From: Aerococcaceae bacterium DSM 111021
Lineage (GTDB): Bacteria > Bacillota > Bacilli > Lactobacillales > Aerococcaceae
Direction of reading: 5' to 3'
DNA: 64,000 nucleotides
Assembly: GCA_020112395.1 (NCBI GenBank)
Contig: JACCEK010000002.1
Coordinates: 248,001 to 312,000, forward strand
Shown: positions 17,566 through 25,405 of the stretch, one piece after another
Layout of the letters: each line of letters starts with the position of its first letter
How positions within the stretch are numbered: the stretch's first letter is position 1
Made by a program: the position numbers and the translations under genes
The notes under the pieces: model-generated
Database searches by the model: none
What the model saw: the letters and a program-made list of their open reading frames with translations, nothing else
What the model was told of the DNA's origin: nothing

Positions 17566-19419
17566 TTATTCAGCACTATTATTCGCAAATTCAATAATAG
17601 CCTGTTTTAATTGTCTTGAATCCAATTCATGTAGACTTTCAACAAATTCGATTGTTTCACTCATTGATGTATCAACCACTTTACCGATAAAGATATTCTC
17701 ATCAATTTGGTCTTCTACCATTTCGCCTGATGTTAGTAATTCTTCATATAACTTCTCACCAGGTCTAATACCTGATTCTACTATTGGTATCTGTGACTCC
17801 GTATGCCCACTTAGTAGAATTAACTTACGTGCTAAATCCACTATCTTCACGGGCTCACCCATATTCAAGATGAATACTTCTCCACCTTCTGCATGCGCAC
17901 CAGCAAAGACTACTAATCGGCTTGCTTCTGGTATCGTCATAAAGTAACGAGTCATTCTAAAGTCTGTCACTGTTACGGGTCCACCTGCCGCAATTTGCTT
18001 TTCAAATAGCGGGATCACACTTCCTCGACTTCCTAGTACGTTACCAAAACGAACAGCACAGAAGATGGATTCACTTTGTTTGTTCATGCCTGTTACGATT
18101 AATTCAGCAACACGTTTTGTTGCTCCCATCACATTGGGTGGGCGAACTGCCTTGTCAGTTGATATCATCACCATCTTACCGACTTTAGCTTGATCAACTG
18201 CTCGGGCTACATTGTAAGACCCTAGAATATTATTCTTTAAGGCTTCTTCTGGATTCCATTCCATTAAAGGAACATGCTTATGAGCTGCAGCGTGATAGAC
18301 AATATCCACTTCTTCTTCTTTGAATAGTTGAAGGATGCGTTCATAATCTTGAACATCCGCAATCACAGGAACGAATTCAGTCATTGTATCTAATTGTTGA
18401 AGTTCTTGATAGATTAAATAGATTGAGTTCTCACCATGTCCGATGAGTAGGACACGCTTTGGATTAAAGCGACTAATTTGACGAGTAATTTCTGACCCGA
18501 TTGATCCACCGGCTCCGGTGATCGCAATGGTCTTACCTTCTATCTCACTTCTTAATCGATCTTCGTTGAGTTGGATTTCTTGACGACCTAGCAGGTCTCC
18601 AATCTCAACTTTCTTAGTTCCTTGATCAACTTGGTAGACTCCAGTAATCACATCTTCAACTTTGGGCATCTTAAACGGCTTAATGTCATATTTGTTTAAT
18701 TCAGTAATAATACGCTCATAATCTTGAGGCGTTAAACTTGGTATCGCAATGATTGCTTTTTCAATATCATAGCGTTCTGACAGTTCTTTCAGACTTGATA
18801 AGTCTCCAGCTACCTTTATCCCTGAGATATTTTTTCCACGCTTTTTCGTGTCTTCATCTAGAATCGCAACCACTTCGATATCCTCGGGGTGACGCTTATG
18901 ATTCTCAACAAAGAGCGAGCCGCCGTCCCCTGCACCCACCACAATCACTTGTTTGATTGTGTCGCCATTCTTGGTTCTTCGACGGTCTTTAAGCAGATAG
19001 ATATTCTGCCATAATACTCTTAGGCCTACTGCTGCAAGCCCTGCCAGTATCCCTGCAAGCACCATATAACGAAGGGCAATAATAAAGTCAAAAAAAATAG
19101 TGATTAACCCACTTAATGACCCACTTAATAAGAATGATAGAAATAATGAGAATAAGTCCCGCATTCCACTATATCGGTTGATTCGTGTATTCAAATTAAA
19201 TACCCGACTCACAACGATATTAATGAGGAACGCAATCATGGTAAACATAAAGTAGCCTTCAATCCGAGGATTAATCATCCCTGTATAGAAGATATAAGCT
19301 GCTGCCGATCCGATACAGAAGCATAAGAAGTCCGACAATACCCATACTGCTGATTTTTGAAAATTATTTAAATTTTCTATCCACTTTACAAAACGAGTGG
19401 ATAAACTTCGATTTTCCAC
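17566..19419 (-). CDS. Membrane-bound UDP-GlcNAc 4,6-dehydratase (CapD/PglF-like)
   Basis: This long dehydratase (about 617 residues) has four N-terminal transmembrane helices (residues about 15-130), a first Rossmann domain with VIVVGAGDGGSLF, and a catalytic SDR domain with AITGAGGSIGSEI. The active-site stretch is ISTDKAVRPPNVMGATKR. The enzyme makes UDP-2-acetamido-4-keto-2,6-dideoxy-glucose, the substrate for the DegT aminotransferase downstream. It is the first gene of the capsule operon. No ATG is available; a GTG at 19417-19419 with GGTGA before it is preferred over a GTG and a TTG a few codons upstream. Confidence 0.88.
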   Translation of the reverse strand: MENRSLSTRFVKWIENLNNFQKSAVWVLSDFLCFCIGSAAAYIFYTGMINPRIEGYFMFTMIAFLINIVVSRVFNLNTRINRYSGMRDLFSLFLSFLLSGSLSGLITIFFDFIIALRYMVLAGILAGLAAVGLRVLWQNIYLLKDRRRTKNGDTIKQVIVVGAGDGGSLFVENHKRHPEDIEVVAILDEDTKKRGKNISGIKVAGDLSSLKELSERYDIEKAIIAIPSLTPQDYERIITELNKYDIKPFKMPKVEDVITGVYQVDQGTKKVEIGDLLGRQEIQLNEDRLRSEIEGKTIAITGAGGSIGSEITRQISRFNPKRVLLIGHGENSIYLIYQELQQLDTMTEFVPVIADVQDYERILQLFKEEEVDIVYHAAAHKHVPLMEWNPEEALKNNILGSYNVARAVDQAKVGKMVMISTDKAVRPPNVMGATKRVAELIVTGMNKQSESIFCAVRFGNVLGSRGSVIPLFEKQIAAGGPVTVTDFRMTRYFMTIPEASRLVVFAGAHAEGGEVFILNMGEPVKIVDLARKLILLSGHTESQIPIVESGIRPGEKLYEELLTSGEMVEDQIDENIFIGKVVDTSMSETIEFVESLHELDSRQLKQAIIEFANNSAE

Positions 19420-19589
19420 GCAAGTCACCAACTTTATAATTTATTTTAATTTACTTAATAAGTTTAACATAATATTAAGATATTTTGATGTTGAAATGAG
19501 CTTTTATCCTTACAGCTTTATTACAAGAAAATCTTGTCTTGTCTAGTCAACATCTATTCATACCGTCAATAATCTATTATTCATGAGAT

Positions 19590-19684
19590 TATTCTCATTA
19601 TACTGAGTATTTGAAATAAGATAAAGGGTGAATAGTCATATATTAGTCATTGAAAACGTTTATATCGTTGCAAATTTACAATTC
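19590..19684 (-). promoter_or_regulatory. Capsule operon promoter with conserved upstream block
   Basis: On the minus strand a TATAAT -10 box (19597-19602) is preceded, 17 bases upstream, by a weak -35 (TTTATC). The 87 bases from the -10 to 19683 match the region upstream of the LCP gene (20970-21055) almost base for base over long stretches. Shared pieces include ACTCAGTATAAT, ACCCTTTAT and TAATATATGA on the minus strand. Such conservation outside genes points to a shared regulator site. Confidence 0.65.
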
Positions 19685-19840
19685 ATGTTTAATATATGAA
19701 TTTTTTTCATTCTACATCTGAAAATATTAATATAATTTCGATTATACCCCAATTTCTTCACAATTTATTCAAATCCTCCAAAATTTACATAAACTTTACA
19801 TAGCACTTTCTATCATGCGTATTTTTTGGAGTGACAAAAA

Positions 19841-19871
19841 AGCAGGAACTCTTTAAGTGAGCTCCTGCTTT
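19841..19871 (-). terminator. Rho-independent terminator of the LCP gene
   Basis: An 11-bp stem (AGCAGGAACTC with GAGCTCCTGCT, one G-T pair) is followed on the minus strand by a run of six T. It lies about 40 bases after the LCP stop codon and separates that gene from the capsule operon. Confidence 0.85.
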
Positions 19872-19908
19872 TGCAATAAGTTGTATCTCTTTAAAATTAT
19901 TGGGCAAA

Positions 19909-20733
19909 TTAATTATGTAATAGCCCCTTTAGTTCGGCTAACGAATCGCTATTAATCTGGTCATAATAGATGCCATCAATCATTTCGCCAGCACCTTCTA
20001 ATTGGTATTCTTGGATACTCATGTCAGCATTATACAACTGGAATAGCTCGAAGAGTTGTGGCAACGTTAAGTTGGTCTCGATATTGTTCGATAAGGCAGA
20101 GAACATTGGGATAAAGTTCATAATTGACTCAACCGATGCTACTTTTTGAATAATTGCTTGAACGATTTCACGTTGGCGCTCTTGTCTCGCATAGTCTCCG
20201 CCAGATGTATAACGTTCTCTAGCATACGCTAATGCCATCTCACTATCTAACTCAACTGGCACCCCAGCAGTAAACGAATAGCCGCCAATAGAGAATGATG
20301 TAGGTGGTGTCACTTCAATGATTCCAACCGCATCTATAATTTCTTTTAGCCCACCCATATTCACCACAACGTAATCGTTAATCTCTGTCTCTAAGAAACT
20401 ATTAACAGTGTCTAGACTTAATTCCAATCCTCCGAATGCATAGGCATGATTAATTTTATCCATTCCGTAGCCTTCGATTTCAACATAAGCATCGCGGGGT
20501 ATACTTGCTAATACGCCTTGATTCGTCTCTGTATTTATATCCAATACCATCAACGTATCTGAACGCCCTTGGTCTACTCGATCTAAATCTCCCGTATCAA
20601 CACCAAGAAACAAGAAGGATAGATGTCCTGAGTCTGACTCCTCAACGTCTTCTGCCTCAACAAACACACTCGGAGTCAACGTGAATGCGATTGTAAAAAA
20701 TATAACTAAAAAGTTCTGTGTAAATTTTTTCAT
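19909..20733 (-). CDS. LytR-CpsA-Psr (LCP) family cell-wall polymer ligase
   Basis: This 274-residue protein has an N-terminal hydrophobic segment (residues about 5-28) followed by an extracellular LCP domain. Conserved LCP stretches are FLFLGVDTGD, GRSDTLMVLDIN, ASIPRDAYVEI, KINHAYAFGG and the arginine-rich ALAYARERYTSGGDYARQ near residue 180. LCP enzymes transfer undecaprenyl-linked polymers to peptidoglycan. Its position beside the capsule operon suggests that it anchors the capsule. The promoter region is shared in sequence with the capsule promoter although the genes are separate transcripts. It is short for the family, with no C-terminal extension. The segment end FVEA may be a signal-peptidase site. 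Confidence 0.88.
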   Translation of the reverse strand: MKKFTQNFLVIFFTIAFTLTPSVFVEAEDVEESDSGHLSFLFLGVDTGDLDRVDQGRSDTLMVLDINTETNQGVLASIPRDAYVEIEGYGMDKINHAYAFGGLELSLDTVNSFLETEINDYVVVNMGGLKEIIDAVGIIEVTPPTSFSIGGYSFTAGVPVELDSEMALAYARERYTSGGDYARQERQREIVQAIIQKVASVESIMNFIPMFSALSNNIETNLTLPQLFELFQLYNADMSIQEYQLEGAGEMIDGIYYDQINSDSLAELKGLLHN

Positions 20734-20960
20734 TTCTTTTTCTCCTCTATGGATAGTTTATCCATGGTAAATTCAATTTTAATTCTATTATACTTAAAAC
20801 ATATATTTAATAAAGGTAATAAACCGACATATGTATTAATTTTTCAATTCGATAATTTCCCTTTATTTTTAGGTTATAGGTAATTTTTATATATATTAAT
20901 TATATCATATAATTTTGTCTCTAGACTTTACAGTCTCGTGTTTAAATTCACCTTTATGCG

Positions 20961-21056
20961 AATACTCTGATTATACTGAGTATTTTGGACAATATAAAGG
21001 GTAAACTTCATATATTAATCTGTGAAACCTTTTATATTAGTGTAGTTTTACAATTT
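20961..21056 (-). promoter_or_regulatory. LCP gene promoter, near copy of the capsule promoter
   Basis: On the minus strand a TATAAT -10 (20970-20975) lies 17 bases after a TTTATA -35. An inverted repeat (AATACTC, ten bases, GAGTATT) spans the -10 and could be an operator; the capsule copy has a slightly altered, shorter version. The block up to 21055 aligns with 19597-19683 with few gaps. Confidence 0.65.
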
Positions 21057-21196
21057 CTTCACACTTAGTCTAGTATATACCTTTAATAATGCTTTATGTG
21101 CTTGAACATTTCTTTCACTGAAACAACCTTTACACTATAAAGAATCGCACGGATTCTTTAACAAACAACACTCAAGTAAAAAAATGCCGACACATT

Positions 21197-21242
21197 TGTA
21201 GAGACCCCCTAAATCCATGTCCGGATTTAGGGGGTCTCTACA
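21197..21242 (-). terminator. Perfect 20-bp hairpin after the rluA-like gene
   Basis: A 20-bp perfect stem (TGTAGAGACCCCCTAAATCC and its complement) with a six-base loop begins 20 bases after the pseudouridine synthase stop. The T-run on the minus strand is not immediate (seven T starting about a dozen bases later), so it may act as a terminator or as an mRNA 3' stabiliser. Confidence 0.55.
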
Positions 21243-21261
21243 TTTTCGGATGACTTTTGCT

Positions 21262-22140
21262 TTATCTCGACAACTTCATAAAGCTCTTTGGAACAGGCGA
21301 ACTATAACGAACTAAATTACCTGTTGTTGGGTGCGTAAATGCAATGGTTGTTGCGTGCAGTCCAAGCCTCTTTAATGGATTCGTTCTTGCACCGTATTTT
21401 TTATCACCGGCAACTGGGTGTCCTATCTCTTCCATATGAACACGGATTTGATTTTTGCGTCCAGTTTCGAGTTCAACTTCAAGCAGTGTATAGTTGGCAC
21501 TGTTTTGTTTTTTTATGTAGTGGGTAATCGCGTGCTTACCACCGTTATCGTAATCATTTGAGTAGACTTTCATTGTTTTACTTTCAGTCAACCACGATTC
21601 GATCCGGCCTTTGGGTTTGCGGACTACACCTTCAACGAGCGCTGTATATGTCCGCTCTTTAACAATTGAATGCCAGTTTTCTTGTAACTTTTCTTTGACT
21701 TGTTCGGTTTTGGCGTAGATCATGACGCCGGATGTGTCGCGATCAAGGCGGTGCACAACGAAGATGCGGTTTCGGCGGTTACCTTCTTGCACGTATTTTG
21801 TGACTTGGCGGTAGGCTGTGTCTTGTGTTCGGTCTTGTCCAGCGACTGAGAGAATCCCTACATCTTTATGGATGACTATAATATCATCGTCTTCATGTAA
21901 GATTTTCACGCCTTCAAGCGCTGCGGTCTTTTTCGCGCCTTCATTAGATAGAACGCCGACTTTTTGCCCTTTTTTCAAGGGATGATTAAATTGTGTGACT
22001 GCTTTTCCATCGACAAAGAACTGCTCGCGCGCTAGCATGGATTTAACATTGTTACGGCTTTTGGGTGCTAATTCGTCGATCATAAATTTGAGTAATTCGG
22101 TTGCTTCTTCGGTTGTGTAATAGGTCATATGTTTGTTCAT
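21262..22140 (-). CDS. RluA-family pseudouridine synthase
   Basis: The 292-residue protein has an N-terminal S4-like RNA-binding region (residues about 15-75, with NVKSMLAREQFFVDGKAV) and the RluA catalytic domain. The catalytic aspartate is in HRLDRDTSGVMIYAKT. The C-terminal GRKNQIRVHMEEIGHPVAGD and LGLHATTIAFTHP stretches are typical. It isomerises uridines in rRNA or tRNA to pseudouridine; the target cannot be told from sequence (RluD-like in B. subtilis terms). GAGGTGAG precedes the ATG. Confidence 0.9.
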   Translation of the reverse strand: MNKHMTYYTTEEATELLKFMIDELAPKSRNNVKSMLAREQFFVDGKAVTQFNHPLKKGQKVGVLSNEGAKKTAALEGVKILHEDDDIIVIHKDVGILSVAGQDRTQDTAYRQVTKYVQEGNRRNRIFVVHRLDRDTSGVMIYAKTEQVKEKLQENWHSIVKERTYTALVEGVVRKPKGRIESWLTESKTMKVYSNDYDNGGKHAITHYIKKQNSANYTLLEVELETGRKNQIRVHMEEIGHPVAGDKKYGARTNPLKRLGLHATTIAFTHPTTGNLVRYSSPVPKSFMKLSR

Positions 22141-22240
22141 TCAACTCACCTCTTCTTTAACTTATTGTTGATAATAGTATAGCAGAAATTATCTCGTAAG
22201 TTTGGTATAATCACCCTACAAGATGAAAGGTAGGCAAATT

Positions 22241-22729
22241 ATGAATAACAATGATCGATTAACACGCTTGCGCTATGCGCTGGATATTAAAGACGACGAC
22301 ATGTTAACCATCTTCTCTTTGGGTGGTTTAACGGTGAGTAAAGATGAATTACTCGAGTTTTTAGACAAGTTACCAAAAGATGATAAGCTGGCTGACAATG
22401 AATACACTCGCGAGTTGAGTGATGAGGCGTTTGAACGTTTTTTAAACGGTTTAATCACCTCTCAACGCGGAGCTAAAGACGGCGCGAGTGAGCCAAAATT
22501 AGAGTTAAACGCCGGGAATGCGAATAATTTGTTGCTGAAGAAAGTCAAGATTGCGTTGAAATTAACGAGTGATGATATGTTAGATATATTAGACCAAGCT
22601 GGTGTTGAGATTTCTAATAGTGAATTGAGCGCTGTGTTACGCAAAGAAGGCCACCGCAATTATAAACCGTGCGGCGACCGTTATGTACGTAATTTCTTAA
22701 AAGGATTGGCGATTGATTTCCGTCGTTAA
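22241..22729 (+). CDS. DUF1456 family protein (YehS-like)
   Basis: This 162-residue protein consists of two related halves of about 70 residues. The first has LRYALDIKDDDMLTIFSLGG and the second has VKIALKLTSDDMLDILDQAG. This duplicated all-helical layout is that of DUF1456/YehS, whose function is unknown. The chosen ATG follows AAAGGTAGG at six bases; an upstream in-frame ATG would put the ribosome site inside the gene. It is transcribed away from the pseudouridine synthase gene and is followed at once by a terminator formed from a copy of a dispersed repeat. Confidence 0.85.
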   Translation: MNNNDRLTRLRYALDIKDDDMLTIFSLGGLTVSKDELLEFLDKLPKDDKLADNEYTRELSDEAFERFLNGLITSQRGAKDGASEPKLELNAGNANNLLLKKVKIALKLTSDDMLDILDQAGVEISNSELSAVLRKEGHRNYKPCGDRYVRNFLKGLAIDFRR

Positions 22730-22746
22730 AGTATAGGTTTGCAGGT

Positions 22747-22774
22747 CGTCGTACATGAGTGCGATGGCTTTTTT
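22747..22774 (+). terminator. Terminator formed by a dispersed repeat copy
   Basis: CGTCGTAC and GTGCGATG pair (two G-T pairs) around ATGA and are followed by GC and six T on the plus strand, so this ends the DUF1456 gene. The left arm is part of GCAGGTCGTCGT (22741-22752), the signature of the type A intergenic repeat found elsewhere in the window. Confidence 0.65.
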
Positions 22775-23201
22775 ATTTGCCTATCTTGAATGTATACTTA
22801 TGCCCTTGTGACATACTATGATAGAATCCGTCTCCTTCATACAGCTGAAACACCTGCATGCCCTGTCTGATATTGTCATCTGGATAGACTTGCTCGACAT
22901 AAGGATTGTTGGCAAGGAGTTCTTGCAGGCGCTCTTTCCCGACTTGGCGCACTTTTCCTTCGATTCGAATGACTTGGACGAGGTAGCCATCTTCGGACAT
23001 TGTTGTGATTGCTACTTTGGGATTGTTTTCGAGTTGCTGATAAAAATTTGTCGTTGGACTAGTCATGAAAAAGACGCCCTGTTCGTTGGCAACCCCGATA
23101 TGGGCATGTCTGGCATGTGGTTTTCCATTTGTGTCCACAGTTGCAAAGACAGCCACTTTCATATCTTTTTCTAAAATTTGCATAATATCATTTACTTCCA
23201 A
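22773..23201 (-). CDS. Pyridoxamine 5'-phosphate oxidase-like FMN-binding protein
   Basis: The 142-residue protein is a single split-barrel domain of the PPOX/general stress protein type. Key stretches are VAVFATVDTNGKPHARHAHIG, GVFFMTSPTTNFYQQLENNPKVAI and the C-terminal FYHSMSQGHKYTF. Such proteins bind FMN or F420-like cofactors and reduce unknown substrates. The start is a TTG at 23199-23201 with AAGGAG eight bases upstream; the next ATG is six codons later and has no ribosome site. It stands alone, convergent with the DUF1456 gene. Confidence 0.8.
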   Translation of the reverse strand: MEVNDIMQILEKDMKVAVFATVDTNGKPHARHAHIGVANEQGVFFMTSPTTNFYQQLENNPKVAITTMSEDGYLVQVIRIEGKVRQVGKERLQELLANNPYVEQVYPDDNIRQGMQVFQLYEGDGFYHSMSQGHKYTFKIGK

Positions 23202-23393
23202 TTTAAACACTCCTTCGCTCTTTATTCCTTTCAATTATAGCACATGGATTCGCTTTTATAAAAATATTTTATAGGTGTGAAATGTAACACAAATGTGAAG
23301 AGAATATGATATTTTCAAGAGGATATTGCTTTTTATTACCGATAACTGTACATTAGATATATTAATGAATATGGTCTGACCATAGGGGGATGA

Positions 23394-24041
23394 ATGTTGA
23401 AAAAATTAATCTTATTTAGTTCTTTATTTATATTAGGCGGGTGTGGGTACTTGGACTCAGAACCACCAGCTGGAAAAACAGAGGACTACGTACACGAACC
23501 CATCCAAGATGGAAATGATAATAAAAATGAAGAAGTAGAAATACAAACAGATTCTGAATCAGCAGTTGAGACTGAAGAAGTTTCTGAAGTAGTTACGGAA
23601 TCGGAAGATGAGGTACAACTTGGTATGGCAATCTTTGTGCCAGCGCCTGAATTAATGGTGTACTTACCGATTGAAGTGGTGGAAGAAGTGCTAGATTATA
23701 CAGAAGATGAGTTAATTTACTGGAATAACTTGGCAATTGAATACGGTCTGCCAACTTATGATGGTGTGAGCGACTTTAACTTATTCGCAACTGCAGTGCA
23801 ACAAGCGATCAACAACGCTCAACAGTCAGTCGTTGAACAGCCGGTTTATGAAGAACCTGTATACGAAGAGCCTGTATACGAAGAGCCTGTCTATGAAGAA
23901 CCTGGCTCTTCATATGAAGAGCCGTCAAGTGAGGTACCTTCTGCGCCAGAAGAGTCGTCTCTACCAGATGAAGCTTCATCTTACTCACAACGTACTAACC
24001 ACTTTAATGACAATTCATCAGTAACAGATGAGAGTGAATAG
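23394..24041 (+). CDS. Putative lipoprotein with PVYEE repeats
   Basis: This 215-residue protein starts with a lipoprotein signal (LILFSSLFILGGCG, lipobox LGGC at residue about 17). An acidic low-complexity linker follows, then a small possibly folded segment (residues about 75-145, with LPIEVVEEVLDYTEDELIYWNNLAIEYG split over that span), and a tail with four tandem PVYEE pentapeptides and a Glu/Ser/Pro-rich end. The function is unknown; similar tails are wall-spanning spacers. The pentapeptides come from a 15-bp DNA repeat (about 23840-23900), so copy number may vary between strains. GGGGG lies four to five bases before the ATG; a TTG one codon on is also possible. Confidence 0.75.
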   Translation: MLKKLILFSSLFILGGCGYLDSEPPAGKTEDYVHEPIQDGNDNKNEEVEIQTDSESAVETEEVSEVVTESEDEVQLGMAIFVPAPELMVYLPIEVVEEVLDYTEDELIYWNNLAIEYGLPTYDGVSDFNLFATAVQQAINNAQQSVVEQPVYEEPVYEEPVYEEPVYEEPGSSYEEPSSEVPSAPEESSLPDEASSYSQRTNHFNDNSSVTDESE

Positions 24042-24051
24042 AATTGAATTG

Positions 24052-24087
24052 AAAAAGCCCACTGTTTTAGTTAACAGTGGGCTTTTT
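24052..24087 (+). terminator. Terminator of the lipoprotein gene
   Basis: AAAAAGCCCACTGTT pairs with AACAGTGGGCTTTTT around a six-base loop, a strong bidirectional terminator 10 bases after the stop. A weaker, diverged copy of the same hairpin lies at about 24282-24311. Confidence 0.92.
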
Positions 24088-24101
24088 GCGTGGTTACGGG
24101 T

Positions 24102-24410
24102 GCAGGTCGTCGTGGATTCTATGATAATCCGGAGCGTGAACTTGACTGGCATACCAGTTTTCATATGACGGTCCGCCTAGAATTTTTTTAAATTTCATAA
24201 ATCTCGATAGGTATAGCCGAAACTGAGAAAGTTTTCTAACCCCTTCCAAGGTAACTATCTCATATTTTTCCAATGCGAAAAACCACTGTTTCAAGTTAAC
24301 AGTGGTCTTTCTGTTTACTTGCAGGTTGTCGTGGGGGGCACGACTAACCGGAAGGTCCTGAATGGGTTATCGTGAGGGGGCGCTATAACCCGGTAAACTT
24401 TTTGCGGATT
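24102..24410. repeat. Mosaic of type A and type B 41-bp repeat units
   Basis: Type A units (core GGTCGTCG or variants) begin at about 24105, 24324, 24365 and 24406; the last three are exactly 41 bp apart. A single diverged type B unit (CATACCAGTTTTCATATGA at about 24150) follows the first type A unit at 39 bases, in the same order as at 34.85-34.93 kb. The segment appears partly duplicated: the hairpin at 24052 and the type A unit at 24105 recur about 220 bp downstream. A short open frame on the minus strand here is only a by-product of the repeats. Confidence 0.7.
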
Positions 24411-24422
24411 GTGGTGAAGGTG

Positions 24423-24606
24423 GCGAAGGGCTAATGAACTCTCAATAGCCTTTCGCAAATCCCGCGAAGGACTGATCAACCCTCAACAGCCTTTCGTCGA
24501 TTCCGCGAGGGGCTAATGAACTCCCAACAGCCTTTCGTAAATCCCGCGAAGGACTGATGAACCCTCAATAGCCTTTCGCAAATCCCGCGAAGGCCTATTA
24601 ACCCCT
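24423..24606. repeat. Tandem array, type C, exact 41-bp pitch
   Basis: The motif GCGAAGG (or GCGAGGG) recurs at 24423, 24464, 24505, 24546 and 24587, each step exactly 41 bp. Each unit holds an imperfect palindrome (GCCTTTCGC ... GCGAAGGC) of about 24 bp and a spacer of about 17 bp. The array ends about ten bases before the stop codon of the GntR-type gene and is continuous in phase with the type A units on its left. 41 is not a multiple of three, so it is not coding. Confidence 0.88.
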
Positions 24607-24615
24607 ATCCTTATC

Positions 24616-25335
24616 CTACAGCCTTTTCTCAGCTGCTTCAAAACGCCAGGCAATAAGACTCTCTCGTCTCTTTTTCAATTGCCTTTGATTATTTGCAATA
24701 TGCATCTGCATTGAATATTTCGCTTGCATCAGATTTTGATTACGGATGGCTTCTACAATTTCCCTATGCGAATTGATCGCATCCTGTTTATTTTGTGTAC
24801 TCGTGTAGTGAGTATTGTATAAGGTAATCGATTGATTAATGATTGGCACCAAATGGTTCATCGCGTGATTGCCACTCATTTTGACAAGTTTGGCATGGAA
24901 TTCTATATCCAAGCCGATATGAATGTGTTTGGCTTGTTCAATGGTTTCTTCAATCTGATTGGCAATATCTTCTAAGCGCTCAAGTTGTTTGGGTGTTCGC
25001 TTTTGTGCCGCTAGAAGTGCTACTTCTGGTTCTAGAATATATCTCAACTCGAACAAGTCTTCAGTGAGTTTTGCGGTATCTTTAATTAATGAAAAGCCTA
25101 ATGGATCATCCGAGACACCTAAGTTTTGACTCACGTAAGTCCCTGACCCTTGCTTGACTTCAAGAATATTCCGCGAGACTAAGGCTCTCACCGCTTCCCT
25201 TAACGTCCCGCGTCCGATATCTAAAGACGCGGCCAATTCATACTCATTAGGTAATTTATCTCCCGGCTCTAAATCTTGTTCGATAATTAACTTAGTAATT
25301 GCATCACTTGCTCGCTCAACCAATGATTGTTCCAT
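24616..25335 (-). CDS. GntR/FadR-family transcriptional regulator
   Basis: The 239-residue protein has an N-terminal winged helix (residues about 5-72, with LEPGDKLPNEYELAASLDIGRGTLREAVRAL) and an FCD ligand-binding domain (ELRYILEPEVALLAAQKRT, then the metal-ligand histidines in DIEFHAKLVKMSGNHAM and SHREIVEAI). FCD regulators respond to sugar acids or other carboxylates. It lies directly downstream of a GPH-family sugar transporter gene, separated by a terminator, and may control it; the ligand is unknown. GGGGCGG lies before the ATG. Confidence 0.88.
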   Translation of the reverse strand: MEQSLVERASDAITKLIIEQDLEPGDKLPNEYELAASLDIGRGTLREAVRALVSRNILEVKQGSGTYVSQNLGVSDDPLGFSLIKDTAKLTEDLFELRYILEPEVALLAAQKRTPKQLERLEDIANQIEETIEQAKHIHIGLDIEFHAKLVKMSGNHAMNHLVPIINQSITLYNTHYTSTQNKQDAINSHREIVEAIRNQNLMQAKYSMQMHIANNQRQLKKRRESLIAWRFEAAEKRL

Positions 25336-25363
25336 TTTACCGCCCCTTCATTTTGTATAGAAA

Positions 25364-25390
25364 AGAGAAGCATGCCAGGCATACTTCTCT
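25364..25390 (-). terminator. Terminator between the transporter and regulator genes
   Basis: AGAGAAGCATGCC and GGCATACTTCTCT form a hairpin with one mismatch, followed by TTTT on the minus strand. It lies shortly after the transporter stop, so the GntR gene either has its own promoter or depends on read-through. Confidence 0.75.
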
Positions 25391-25405
25391 CGCATTTTAG
25401 TAATA

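Larger units (their letters stand above)
19432..19908. other. Intergenic region upstream of the capsule operon
   Basis: No gene is seen here. The stretch holds the capsule promoter with its conserved upstream block (19590-19684), a transcribed leader of about 170 bases between the predicted start site and the dehydratase gene, and the LCP gene's terminator at 19841-19871. Between 19690 and 19830 it is simply AT-rich. Confidence 0.6.
20734..21261. other. Intergenic region between LCP gene and rluA-like gene
   Basis: No gene is seen. The region carries the LCP promoter block (20961-21056), a predicted leader of about 230 bases, and a perfect 20-bp hairpin at 21197-21242 just after the pseudouridine synthase stop codon. 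The remaining AT-rich sequence shows nothing recognisable. Confidence 0.6.

Noticed and set aside
24094-24294. 66-codon open frame on the minus strand
   Set aside because: It runs through a repeat unit and two diverged hairpins; no ribosome site or protein-like composition.
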